This document shows positions 24,768 to 33,664 of a stretch of DNA of 64,000 bases, one piece after another (the stretch's first letter is position 1; every line of letters starts with the position of its first letter). The stretch covers positions 13,550 to 77,549 of the forward strand of contig CAYYYP010000012.1 in the NCBI GenBank assembly GCA_964475985.1. The letters are read 5' to 3'. A model generated the notes under the pieces. It saw nothing but the letters and a program-made list of their open reading frames with translations. It ran no database searches and had not been told where the DNA came from. The translations under genes were made by a program, and so were the position numbers. This DNA is from CAYYYP01 sp964475985 (GTDB lineage Bacteria; Bdellovibrionota; UBA1018; CAYHWW01).

Positions 24768-25825
24768 CCAAAAAAATGAGTTTCATATTTCGCCGGTTTC
24801 ACGTCAGAGATTTTGCAAAACTGAGCTTCTTTCTGTTGGTGATGGCCTTGGGTGGGTTCATTTTTTTAGGCACTCCAGAACTTATGCCCAGCACCCTATT
24901 GTCGGTCATTTGTTTTTTCGCATTTTCTCCCTTGGTGAATTTTTTCGAACGTCGGGGTTTTGCCAGACCCTTTGCCATCCTCATGATTTTTGTGTTTAGC
25001 GGATCTCTCATAGCAATTGGGGTCACCTCCTTCATTCCCCGCCTGCGTCATGAAGTTTATTCCATTAAAATGGGAACCCAAGAAGGTGAGCCAGGTTACC
25101 TCACTAAACTTCACGAGCGAGAAATCGAGTTTACTTCAAACCTTCCTTTTCCCGGACTGAAAGACATAAACCTTACGGAGAAAGGCGTTCAGTGGTTAAG
25201 GTCTTCGGAGCAGGACCTGCTTCGCATCATTCCGGATTTGGCGTCCCACGTCATGATGATCTTTTTGTTAGTACCGCTTTTGACCTTCATGCTGCTTAAG
25301 GACGCGGATGCCATGAAACTTCGCTTGTTGGCGCTAGTACCTAACCGGCACTTTGAAACGGTTTACGGTATCACCTGGAAAATCATTCACCAGCTCGGGG
25401 GGTTTGTGGCGGCACGGTTGCTCGAAGCCTTGATCATTCTACTCATGGTGACCATTCCGTGTTTGATCTTTAAGATTCCCTACGCATTCTTGTTAGGCCT
25501 ATTTGCGGCCGCCACCAATGCGATTCCCTATATCGGGCCACTCATTGGTGCGGTTCCAGGCCTGCTTTTCGCACTGGGGGACACTTCAGGGCACAGTCAC
25601 CTCTTTACAATTTTTCTAATTTATTTAGCGGCAAACCTCGTGGATATGATCGTAGTTTTTCCCGTAGTCGTTGGAAGGCTCGTGGATTTGCATCCGCTCA
25701 TCGTGGTCATCTCAGTGGTGCTGGGTTCTCAATTCTTGGGGATTTTGGGCATGATTCTCGCGGTTCCCATGGCCTCGGCGCTAAAAATATTAATTCAAGA
25801 GTTTCATAGCCGTCTTTATCAATAG
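24764..25825 (+). CDS. AI-2E-family (PerM-like) transporter
   Basis: A 353-residue membrane protein with about seven hydrophobic helices, starting at TTG 24764 (AGGA five bases upstream, four-base overlap with the preceding gene); an ATG at 24776 is the alternative. The layout fits the AI-2 exporter/PerM family: two N-terminal helices, a periplasmic domain, and the C-terminal block NAIPYIGPLIGAVPG plus LVDLHPLIVVISVVLGSQFLG. Substrates of most members are unknown (autoinducer 2, ions or lipids). Control by the upstream cNMP-binding protein is an inference from coupling. Confidence 0.88.
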   Translation: MTKKMSFIFRRFHVRDFAKLSFFLLVMALGGFIFLGTPELMPSTLLSVICFFAFSPLVNFFERRGFARPFAILMIFVFSGSLIAIGVTSFIPRLRHEVYSIKMGTQEGEPGYLTKLHEREIEFTSNLPFPGLKDINLTEKGVQWLRSSEQDLLRIIPDLASHVMMIFLLVPLLTFMLLKDADAMKLRLLALVPNRHFETVYGITWKIIHQLGGFVAARLLEALIILLMVTIPCLIFKIPYAFLLGLFAAATNAIPYIGPLIGAVPGLLFALGDTSGHSHLFTIFLIYLAANLVDMIVVFPVVVGRLVDLHPLIVVISVVLGSQFLGILGMILAVPMASALKILIQEFHSRLYQ

Positions 25826-25963
25826 AGTTTATACTTTAAATATACCGGTGCATTCGTTCTCAGCATCACTGGAATTTGGAACCAGGGCCATCTTAGGGGA
25901 GCGCCTTGACGATTCCGTTCTCAAATAAGAGTGTGCGGTCTAGCCAAGCAGGGGGGGTTTATT

Positions 25964-27112
25964 ATGGCATTGCAGATCATTACGGTGAATAAAGTTCGGG
26001 AGCGTTTTGCGCCGGCGGGCAAGGGCGTTTGGAAGGACGTGCCGGACTCTGATTGGTATTCTTGGATATGGCAGCAGCAACGCCGCATCAAAAACATGGA
26101 ACAGCTGGATAAGGTCATTAAGGTTACGGACGACGAACGCATGGCGTTTGAGAAATCCACCGAAAGTTTTAATATGGGAATTACCCCCTACTACGCGACA
26201 CTTATGGATCCCAATGATCCGCTCTGCCCCGTGCGCCTGCAGTCGGTACCTAATCCAGGTGAGCTCACGGTTCTTGAAACTGATTTAGAAGATCCGCTTG
26301 CCGAAGAGCGTGACATGCCAGTCCCCGGAATTACGCATCGTTATCCTGATCGTGTGCTTTTCTACACCACACACAATTGCCCCGTTTATTGCCGCCATTG
26401 CACGAGAAAACGAAAGGTCGCCGATCCAGGCTCAGCCGCTCAGTTGAATCAACTGGAAGCGGGATTAAAATATATTGAAGAGCATAAGGAAATTCGGGAT
26501 GTCGTCATTTCGGGCGGTGATCCGCTCTCCCTTTCCGATGATCGTTTGGAATATATTTTAAGTCGGCTGCGCGCATGTGATCACATTGACATCTTTCGCA
26601 TCGGCTCTAGAAATCTAGTAACCCTTCCCTTTCGCATCACCGATGATTTTGTAAAAATCGTAAAAAAATATCATCCCGTTTTTGTGAACACTCACTTTAA
26701 TCATCCAAAGGAACTTACGAGGGAAGCCTTTGATGCTTGCCAGCGCCTGGCCGATGCCGGTTGCGTGATTGGGAACCAAACAGTTTTGCTCAAGGGCGTG
26801 AATGACAACCACGTCATCATGAAGGAGCTCATGCATAAACTCCTTCTGATGCGAGTTCGGCCCTATTATATTTACCAATGTGATCTCTCTCAGGGCATTT
26901 CACATTTTCGAACTCCCATTGAAACCGGGATCGATATTATTGAACATTTGCGGGGTCATACTTCAGGCCTTGCCGTACCGACCTATGTCATCGATGCGCC
27001 AGGCGGCGGCGGAAAAATCCCTATTCAACCGCAATACGTTGTAAAGCGGGACGGGAAGAAGTGGACGCTAAGGAATTTTAAGAAAAAGGAATATATTTAT
27101 ATTGAGCCGTAG
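25964..27112 (+). CDS. KamA-family radical SAM enzyme, probable lysine 2,3-aminomutase
   Basis: A radical SAM, PLP-dependent aminomutase of 382 residues. The iron-sulfur motif is C139-x3-C143-x2-C146 in THNCPVYCRHCTRKRKV. Family blocks include PNDPLCPVRLQSVPN, RYPDRVLFY, VVISGGDPLSLSDDRLEYIL, RIGSRNLVTLPFRI and a Gly-rich end (DAPGGGGKIP). Lysine 2,3-aminomutase makes beta-lysine from L-lysine; glutamate 2,3-aminomutase is the close alternative. The start is ATG 25964 behind AGGGGGG; the frame is open 11 codons upstream. It overlaps the second KamA-type gene by 11 bases. Confidence 0.88.
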   Translation: MALQIITVNKVRERFAPAGKGVWKDVPDSDWYSWIWQQQRRIKNMEQLDKVIKVTDDERMAFEKSTESFNMGITPYYATLMDPNDPLCPVRLQSVPNPGELTVLETDLEDPLAEERDMPVPGITHRYPDRVLFYTTHNCPVYCRHCTRKRKVADPGSAAQLNQLEAGLKYIEEHKEIRDVVISGGDPLSLSDDRLEYILSRLRACDHIDIFRIGSRNLVTLPFRITDDFVKIVKKYHPVFVNTHFNHPKELTREAFDACQRLADAGCVIGNQTVLLKGVNDNHVIMKELMHKLLLMRVRPYYIYQCDLSQGISHFRTPIETGIDIIEHLRGHTSGLAVPTYVIDAPGGGGKIPIQPQYVVKRDGKKWTLRNFKKKEYIYIEP

Positions 27113-28283
27113 GAGTCAGCCGCAGGCCTTAGGCAGTGAACTTTTTCGCGAAAAAGTTTCGGCCTATTTTGACGTTTTAGCCCAAGCAAATCAGGCGGTG
27201 GGCGCTCAAGTAAATTTTTCCGATCAGGAGCAGGATCCGATTCTGCCACCACGGTTGCGGGAATTATGCCGGGAAATTTTTGGCCAAGATGATCCTTGGC
27301 AGAACGATCCCATCGGAGACATAGCTCAACTTAAAGCTCCCCGTTTAACCCATCGGTATCCGAACCGGGCCTTACTTCACATAGGCTCTCAGTGCGCCGT
27401 GCATTGCAGGTTCTGTTTCCGAAAAAACCACTTAGCCCACCAGGAAGGTGAGTTGTACGGGAACGGTTTGGAAACGGCCTTTGAATATCTTGCAAAAACG
27501 CCCCAAGTCCGAGAAGTCATTCTTACCGGCGGCGATCCGCTTACTCTTTCGAATTTAAAAATTGCAGAAATATTCAACGCATTGGCGCAGATTCCTTCCG
27601 TTCGTATGGTGCGCATCCATTCAAGGCTTGCGAGCGCGCTACCAAGACGCCTTATTGATGAAGGATTTTGCGAAACCTTAAAAAACTTTTTACCCCACTT
27701 TAGAATCTCCTTAGTAAATCATTTTAATTGTAGAGAAGAAGTTACGCCCGAAGCAATTCAAGCACTGAACCAACTGCAAAGCATTGGTGTAACGCTTCTG
27801 AATCAAGCCGTGCTTTTGCGTGGGGTGAATGACTCGTCAGAACAGGTCAAAAACCTGTTTCAATATCTTTATGAAGAAACGGGCACCACGGCGCTTTACC
27901 TTCATCATCCGGATCTCGTGCGGGGAACTCTACACTTTAGACGGAACATTAAGGATGGGATGGTGATTTATGATGGTTTGCGTGGAAAACTGTCGGGCCC
28001 AGCGCTTCCCCAGTACGTTTTAGACTTACCGACAGGCTATGGCGTAACCGGCGCCGGTAAAGTGCCGCTCACCTCTAGCTTTGTGCACCTGCAGGAAGAT
28101 TTGGGTGAATTTGTTCTCACCGAAGGTCCGGAAGTTTGGCGAGGAAAAAGAATTACTGCATCAATTTACGAAATGAAATCGCCATTAAGGGAGCCAAGCC
28201 TGAACAATGGAACCAACCCAAATAGTCATATTGGTTCTTTTTCAAGTAAAAAATATTTAGACTTGGGCTGTCTTCCCGAGTGA
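27102..28283 (+). CDS. Second KamA-family radical SAM protein, EpmB-like
   Basis: A 393-residue radical SAM protein starting at TTG within the end of the preceding gene. The cluster motif is C98-x3-C102-x2-C105 in SQCAVHCRFCFRKNHL; the sequence around it, with VREVILTGGDPLTLSNLK and VRMVRIHSRLASALPRRLI, is closer to EpmB, which makes (R)-beta-lysine for modification of elongation factor P, than to catabolic KamA. It is about 50 residues longer than EpmB, at both ends. Neither efp nor epmA is in this window. A fused role in beta-lysine supply with its neighbour is possible. Confidence 0.8.
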   Translation: MSRRSQPQALGSELFREKVSAYFDVLAQANQAVGAQVNFSDQEQDPILPPRLRELCREIFGQDDPWQNDPIGDIAQLKAPRLTHRYPNRALLHIGSQCAVHCRFCFRKNHLAHQEGELYGNGLETAFEYLAKTPQVREVILTGGDPLTLSNLKIAEIFNALAQIPSVRMVRIHSRLASALPRRLIDEGFCETLKNFLPHFRISLVNHFNCREEVTPEAIQALNQLQSIGVTLLNQAVLLRGVNDSSEQVKNLFQYLYEETGTTALYLHHPDLVRGTLHFRRNIKDGMVIYDGLRGKLSGPALPQYVLDLPTGYGVTGAGKVPLTSSFVHLQEDLGEFVLTEGPEVWRGKRITASIYEMKSPLREPSLNNGTNPNSHIGSFSSKKYLDLGCLPE

Positions 28284-28342
28284 CTTATGCCCCAAGGAAT
28301 GCGAGATGAGTGGCATCTGAACTAGAGGGGTAAGTAGACCGT

Positions 28343-28969
28343 ATGCTTCGACGATTTTTGCCACGGGAAGAAAACTTTTTTGAGCTTTTCCGTCAAAGTG
28401 CCGACCAGCTAGTACAAAGTGCGACGGAATTCCGGAAGATGCTTGATCACCTTGAAAAACGTGATTCCAGCGTTCGTTTTATTCAAGAATGCGAACACCG
28501 AGCCGATACCATCACCCACACCACCGTTTCTTTGCTTCACAAAACTTTCATTACCCCGCTTGACCGTGACGACATCCATAAACTCATCAGCCGAATGGAT
28601 GATATTCTCGACCTTCTAGAAGGTGCCGCCCAACGTTTCGTATTGTTCGACATTAAAGAATCAACGCCAGAATTTGTGGAGCTTGCCGACGTTTGTTTGG
28701 CTTCCGCAAACTTGATCCACAATGTCGTTGATCAGTTGCATAATTTGAAAAACCCAGAAGAAATTCTTAAAATCTGCATCGAGATCAATCGACTGGAAAA
28801 CGACGCCGATCATATTTTGGGCAGAGCTGTGGCCAAGCTTTTTAAAGAAGAAACGGACTTTAAGAAAGTCATCATGCTTAAGGAAGTGTATGAGTTCCTT
28901 GAAGCCGTGACGGACCGCTGTGAAGATGTCGCCAATATTGTCGAAGGTATTGTTCTTGAGTATGCCTGA
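28343..28969 (+). CDS. DUF47 (PhoU-like) regulator of phosphate transport
   Basis: A 208-residue all-helical protein with the PhoU-like DUF47 pattern: ECEHRADTITHTTVSLLHKTFITPLDRDDIHKL and LENDADHILGRAVAKLF, each with the E/DxxxD metal-binding acidic residues. The family is nearly always encoded before a Pit-type phosphate transporter, as here (31 bases between), and is thought to gate it. The start is ATG 28343 with GAGGGG upstream. Confidence 0.92.
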   Translation: MLRRFLPREENFFELFRQSADQLVQSATEFRKMLDHLEKRDSSVRFIQECEHRADTITHTTVSLLHKTFITPLDRDDIHKLISRMDDILDLLEGAAQRFVLFDIKESTPEFVELADVCLASANLIHNVVDQLHNLKNPEEILKICIEINRLENDADHILGRAVAKLFKEETDFKKVIMLKEVYEFLEAVTDRCEDVANIVEGIVLEYA

Positions 28970-29000
28970 AAAACTAGGCTTTACGGAAAGACTATAAACG

Positions 29001-29999
29001 ATGACATCTCAACTTGCCCCCATCATCGCCATCATCGTCGTTGCCCTAATTTTTGATTTCATCAATGGATTTCATGATGCGGCAAATTCTATTGCTACCG
29101 TGGTTTCTACCCGGGTTTTAAAGCCGCACCACGCGGTTTTATGGGCGGCATTTTTTAACTTCATCGCATTTCTATTTTTTGATTTGCATGTCGCAAATAC
29201 CATCGGCAAGGGCGTTATCGACCCGAACTCCATTGACGCCAACGTAATTTTCTCAGCGCTGGTGGGGGCCATAACCTGGGATCTCATCACTTGGTACTTT
29301 GGAATTCCTTCAAGTTCTTCCCACGCGCTCATCGGCGGTTTAGCGGGCGCTGCTGTCGCCAAGGCCGGGGTTCATGTTTTGAATCCCCAAAGTTTTGTTA
29401 AAATCGGTCTCTCCATTTTACTTTCGCCGCTTCTGGGAATGGTTTTGGGTTATGTGTTGATGTTCCTCACTAGCGTAATACTTTTTAAATCTACTCCTAG
29501 AAAAGTGGATCGTTGGTTTAGGCGATTGCAATTTGCTTCCGCGGCCCTTTATAGCCTTGGCCATGGGGGCAATGACGCACAAAAAACCATGGGCATCATT
29601 GCGGTTTTGCTTTTTTCCTCAGGATATCTTGGCACCGAGTTTCATGTTCCGCTCTGGGTAGTGTTGGCGTGTCACTTGGCCATGGGTTTAGGCACACTAT
29701 CTGGTGGATGGCGCATCGTACAAACCATGGGCATGAAGATAACAAAATTAAAACCGGTTGGTGGTTTTTGCGCAGAGACCGCGGGCGCAGCAACTTTGTT
29801 CTTAGCCACGGGCCTAGGGATTCCAGTTTCTACAACCCACACCATTACGGGTTCCATCGTAGGGGTCGGTACGGTAACGCAACCTAATGCCGTTCGCTGG
29901 GGAGTGGCTGGCCGTATTGTTTGGGCTTGGGTGCTCACCATTCCGGCGGCGGCCTTTATTGCCGGGGTTTCCTGGTGGATCATTCACGCCCTGTTTTAA
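29001..29999 (+). CDS. Low-affinity inorganic phosphate transporter (Pit family)
   Basis: A 332-residue Pit/PHO4 permease. Both copies of the family signature are seen: GFHDAANSIATVVSTR near residue 23 and LGHGGNDAQKTMGII near residue 190, with about ten hydrophobic helices. It moves metal-phosphate with protons. Sodium-linked transport cannot be excluded. It forms a two-gene unit with the DUF47 protein. Confidence 0.95.
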   Translation: MTSQLAPIIAIIVVALIFDFINGFHDAANSIATVVSTRVLKPHHAVLWAAFFNFIAFLFFDLHVANTIGKGVIDPNSIDANVIFSALVGAITWDLITWYFGIPSSSSHALIGGLAGAAVAKAGVHVLNPQSFVKIGLSILLSPLLGMVLGYVLMFLTSVILFKSTPRKVDRWFRRLQFASAALYSLGHGGNDAQKTMGIIAVLLFSSGYLGTEFHVPLWVVLACHLAMGLGTLSGGWRIVQTMGMKITKLKPVGGFCAETAGAATLFLATGLGIPVSTTHTITGSIVGVGTVTQPNAVRWGVAGRIVWAWVLTIPAAAFIAGVSWWIIHALF

Positions 30000-30063
30000 T
30001 GCTTATTTTAGGCTGTAAATACATTTGCTTGATTCAAAAAAGACCCTCATGTAGAGAGTCGCA

Positions 30064-31098
30064 ATGTTTGGTTTTAGAAATCTAACCTTTTATTCCCTTG
30101 TTTTAGGATTGGTGCTTACGACGGCGGCATACGCTGAGCCTCGGGAAATTTCTGATTACATTAGATTTCCGCGTCTGGATTTGCCTCAGCCTTCCCAAAG
30201 AATTTACCCAGACCCAAATGAAAATTTTGTGTCAATGCGTTTTCAGGCGACGCTTGGGCCTTGGAATTTAGCTCTACAGAATTTGGAAAGTGAGCTTAAG
30301 AAAACGATAGTTCTTCCAGCGTCGGTCATCCGAACTTTTCTTTTGTCGTTAGAGAATAATCAAAATCCGGATTACTGCTCGCTCCATGTGATTCTCGGTG
30401 ACCATAGTCCGGTAGGTATGAGTGAACTAGTTAGGGCTTACCTTTTGGCTTCGGGCAGACCTCATCGCTATATAACGCCAAGCTCTGATTTGCAGGATAT
30501 TGTCCGGTTTTTAAGGATGCATCCTCGCGGGGTCGTGATTTTCGATAAGCCTGAGAAGTTTGATAGAAAAGATCTATTAGCGGTTCAGCAACTCGTCACT
30601 AAAACGGATTTTCTTAAGGGCGGATCGATCATAGTTTTAGCGAGACCAAGCCTTTTGGACCTACCTCGTGTTCAAAATGTGAACGAGCTTTATGCAGGCC
30701 TTGCGAGCATGACCGCAGGGCGAGAGTTTAATCTATTAAGTTATGCCGATTCGGTACACGTAATACGTCGGCCATTATCCGCCGGCTATTATCAGCGCAT
30801 CATTGAACTTTTTTTTAGACAAACTAACGGTGGTACCATGGAATTTTGGCAGTTTTCGGCAGCGCGTGAACTCGCAACCATTGCGGCAGACCTCCAAGAC
30901 GCCACCGACCTTTCCCAGATGACCTTGTTAAATCAAATCATTTCCCATCCGGCCCGTGCGGTAGCCTCCGCGTCCTATCCATTTGCTTGTGGTGGCGCAC
31001 TTGCTGAAGAAATATTTTTGCCCACGGTGTCCCAGGCATTTCATAGGCTCATCGCGGTTGCGCAAACCATTCAAAATCATGCTCTAGGATTGCGTTAG
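30064..31098 (+). CDS. Exported protein resembling a degenerate ClpA/B-type AAA+ domain
   Basis: A 344-residue protein with a clear signal peptide (FYSLVLGLVLTTAAYA, cut before EPREI). The middle follows the order of a Clp-type AAA+ domain: a helix (ALQNLESELKKTIVL), a strand and loop VILGDHSPVGMSELVRAYLL, which lines up with xLxGPPGVGKTELxxALA but with Met for the essential Lys, then GVVIFDKPEKFDRKDLLAVQQL, like Walker B and its DExEK sequel but without the acidic pair, then a strand (GSIIVLARPSLL) in the place of sensor 1. A helical region with a region like the C-terminal lid follows. If this reading is right, the protein cannot use ATP and is a periplasmic scaffold. The alternative is an unrelated fold. 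Confidence 0.5.
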   Translation: MFGFRNLTFYSLVLGLVLTTAAYAEPREISDYIRFPRLDLPQPSQRIYPDPNENFVSMRFQATLGPWNLALQNLESELKKTIVLPASVIRTFLLSLENNQNPDYCSLHVILGDHSPVGMSELVRAYLLASGRPHRYITPSSDLQDIVRFLRMHPRGVVIFDKPEKFDRKDLLAVQQLVTKTDFLKGGSIIVLARPSLLDLPRVQNVNELYAGLASMTAGREFNLLSYADSVHVIRRPLSAGYYQRIIELFFRQTNGGTMEFWQFSAARELATIAADLQDATDLSQMTLLNQIISHPARAVASASYPFACGGALAEEIFLPTVSQAFHRLIAVAQTIQNHALGLR

Positions 31099-32319
31099 GG
31101 TTACGGGCATTTTTCTTTTCGCTAGCTCCTCAAAAAAACGATCTACCGGCACTGAAAGCTCCGGAGGATAAACACCTTTTATTGATATTTCGCCCTGCGC
31201 CAGCATTTGCCCAACGATGCTCGGCGGGCAACCCGTATCCACATCGACGCCAAATCCCCATTCGGGAAGGCCTTGGGTCTGGCAATCCACGGTAAGGGTT
31301 AAGGGTTTACCATTTTTTTCGCCAACGACTATAGCCCTTATGACTTCGAATTGTTTGAGCGCACCAACGACCTTGGTCTCTGGTTGCGACATCGCTACAT
31401 GATCCACCACATCGACCGGTAGAACTAGCGCCCTTTTTCCAGAGTTCATTCCTTTAGGGTTAACCGCGGCAACTTCAATGGGATGGTGAGAAGCTAGACC
31501 TAAATCGCGCAGAAAACGGACTTTGTGCAAGAACTCTGGATCAAACGCGATTTTAAAACTCACTTCCTTTACACCCTTGTGTTTAAAACTAGCCGGCAGC
31601 GTCGCTACTTCAGAATGAATCGTATACATAGGTCTACGCTCACCGATGGGTAATGGAAACCGCATGGGTTCGTCTCCGCTCATGGGCTCAACGAATTCGG
31701 TTTTGCCATTCTTATGTACGGCGGGTGGAAAGGAGAATTCCTCTAAAATAGTTTTTAGGGAATAGGCGACCGCTAGGGCTGGTTTTGGTTCATAGACCGT
31801 CTCATCGGAATTCGCAACTCGGGTGTGGATCTCGGAAACTCGGTCGAGCGCATCGGCGCCTTTTTTCGCGAGCATGTTTGTGATGCCGGGGGCGGCACCT
31901 AAGCCAAGCAGAGCCGTAAGCCCCGCTTTTTTAAACGCGCCGTGAAGTTTTAGCTGCTTTTTTGTGACGTGAAAAAGGCCACCCATATCTACGTAGTGGG
32001 CCTTGGCCAGAAGGCAAGCTTGCATTACAAATAAATTCCATTGGTATTTTGTGGCGTTAATGACCACCGCGCTACCCCGTAAAACTTTGGCGGCCGCTTT
32101 TGGATTACTTGCATCAATTTTTTTAATTTGGATCCGTGATTTAAATTTCGGAAAGACTTTTGGCCCGAATAGTCTTTCGGCCCGCTTCACATCGTAATCT
32201 GCAATGAGGATGGTGGTGTTGGCGGGGGCGGTTTCTAAGAGGTCACGCACGGTGATGCGGCCCATGGCGCCCGCTCCCCCGACTACCGCAATGATTGAAC
32301 TAGGCTTATTTTTTTTCAC
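31084..32319 (-). CDS. Saccharopine-dehydrogenase-family NAD(P) oxidoreductase
   Basis: A 411-residue protein with an N-terminal Rossmann fold (IIAVVGGAGAMGRITVRDLL, GxGxxG type) and the family's VINATKYQWNLFVMQACL, YVDMGG and GLGAAPGITNML blocks. The relatives include saccharopine dehydrogenase, carboxynorspermidine synthase and lysine 6-dehydrogenase. As it ends an operon with an aminotransferase and two aldehyde dehydrogenases, a lysine 6-dehydrogenase-like role feeding aminoadipate semialdehyde to the dehydrogenases fits, but this is inference. Its end overlaps the convergent gene by 15 bases. Confidence 0.85.
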   Translation of the reverse strand: MKKNKPSSIIAVVGGAGAMGRITVRDLLETAPANTTILIADYDVKRAERLFGPKVFPKFKSRIQIKKIDASNPKAAAKVLRGSAVVINATKYQWNLFVMQACLLAKAHYVDMGGLFHVTKKQLKLHGAFKKAGLTALLGLGAAPGITNMLAKKGADALDRVSEIHTRVANSDETVYEPKPALAVAYSLKTILEEFSFPPAVHKNGKTEFVEPMSGDEPMRFPLPIGERRPMYTIHSEVATLPASFKHKGVKEVSFKIAFDPEFLHKVRFLRDLGLASHHPIEVAAVNPKGMNSGKRALVLPVDVVDHVAMSQPETKVVGALKQFEVIRAIVVGEKNGKPLTLTVDCQTQGLPEWGFGVDVDTGCPPSIVGQMLAQGEISIKGVYPPELSVPVDRFFEELAKRKMPVTLTQS

Positions 32320-32344
32320 GTTTACCTTCTGAATCTTTCTTTAT

Positions 32345-33649
32345 TTAACCCTTGAGCGTTTCGTGGAAGCAACTCTCTATGACCGCTAATGCTTCAAGCA
32401 GTTCGGGGTCGGTCATCACGAGCGGCATAAGCGTGCGGATCACGTTACCGTTCACTCCGGCCGTGAGCAGGATCACGCCGCGTTTTGCTGCTAAACCTAC
32501 GATGGCTTCGGCAGCATCTTTGTCGGGCACTCCAGCTTTTATGAATTCAACGCCTAGCATGGCACCAAAGCCCCTCACTTCAAGAATTCGCTCAGGGTAC
32601 TTTTTATGGAGGCCTTCAAATCTTGCCCTGGCAACTTCGCCCAAAGCTTGGCTTCTGGCGCAGAGATTTTTCTTTTCAATGATTTCAATTGTTGCAAGCG
32701 CAGCGGCCGCCGCCACCGGATTTCCGGCAAACGTACCACCCAAGCCCCCTGGCGGTACCGCGTCCATGATATTCGCAGCACCCACCACAGCGCTTATGGG
32801 CATGCCGCTGGACATGCTTTTCGCTAGCGTCATGAGGTCGGGTAAAACGCCCGGGAAATGTTCTGAAGCAAACATTTTTCCGGTGCGGGCAAATCCAGAC
32901 TGGATTTCATCAAAGATGAGAACCATCCCGGTGTCGTGGCAAAATTTTGCCAAGGCCTTCATGAAATCAAGGGGCATAGGTGAAAAGCCACCTTCGCCCA
33001 TGACGGGCTCTACAATAACTGCCGCAATTTGTTCGGGAATCACGGTAGCTTTGAAGAATTCGTGGAGGCGCTTCTCAGAAAACGGGGGTGCCATTTGATA
33101 AACTTCTGGGGCAAAGGGGCCAAACCCTTCTTTATAGGGTTTCACTTTACTGGTGAGGGACATCGTAAGCAGAGTTCTTCCATGGAATGCGTTTTCAAAA
33201 CAAACTACGCCATTTCGTTTGGTAAAACTCCGGGCAATCTTAATAGCGTTCTCTACGGCCTCCGCACCACTATTGAACAGTGCAGCCTTTTTTTGGCCAG
33301 ATGAATTTGCACCAAGCGGTGGAGTTATGGCCACAAGTTTTTCACAAAGTTCAATGTAGGGCTCGTTCATAAGCACCTGAAAACAACTGTGTTGCAGATT
33401 CTGCATCTGAATTTTCATGGCTTCAATAACTTCTGTTTGGGAGTGCCCGGCATTAAGACAACCAATACCGCCCGCAAAATCTAGAAAAGTATTTCCATCA
33501 ATGTCGGTAAGCGTTGCGCCGGCCGCAGTTTTCATGACGAGTTGAGATTTACCAATACTAATGCCGGCAGAGACCACCTTACGCCTTCGCTCAAGCCAGG
33601 CCTTTGATTTAGGCCCAGGAATTTCGGTTTTAAGCTCGATGACTTTCAT
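32345..33649 (-). CDS. Class III aminotransferase, 4-aminobutyrate transaminase type
   Basis: A 434-residue PLP enzyme. The PLP sites are readable: FNSGAEAVENAIKIAR, the Asp/Gln pair in LIFDEIQSGFARTGKMFA, and the Schiff-base Lys in LMTLAKSMSSGMPISAVVG. The sequence is nearest to GABA transaminase (AGGIGCLNAGHSQTEVIEA), though enzymes for 5-aminovalerate or lysine are hard to tell apart by eye. It lies 15 bases from the aldehyde dehydrogenase upstream, which could oxidise the semialdehyde it makes. Confidence 0.9.
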   Translation of the reverse strand: MKVIELKTEIPGPKSKAWLERRRKVVSAGISIGKSQLVMKTAAGATLTDIDGNTFLDFAGGIGCLNAGHSQTEVIEAMKIQMQNLQHSCFQVLMNEPYIELCEKLVAITPPLGANSSGQKKAALFNSGAEAVENAIKIARSFTKRNGVVCFENAFHGRTLLTMSLTSKVKPYKEGFGPFAPEVYQMAPPFSEKRLHEFFKATVIPEQIAAVIVEPVMGEGGFSPMPLDFMKALAKFCHDTGMVLIFDEIQSGFARTGKMFASEHFPGVLPDLMTLAKSMSSGMPISAVVGAANIMDAVPPGGLGGTFAGNPVAAAAALATIEIIEKKNLCARSQALGEVARARFEGLHKKYPERILEVRGFGAMLGVEFIKAGVPDKDAAEAIVGLAAKRGVILLTAGVNGNVIRTLMPLVMTDPELLEALAVIESCFHETLKG

Positions 33650-33664
33650 AAGTTCTCCTTAATT

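Noticed and set aside
25906..25934. TTGACG as -35 before the KamA gene
   Set aside because: No acceptable -10 at 16-18 bases; the A/T-rich hexamer lies only 11 bases away.
32352..33098. 248-codon plus-strand frame
   Set aside because: It is antisense to the aminotransferase gene, with Ala/Ser/Met composition typical of a mirrored frame.
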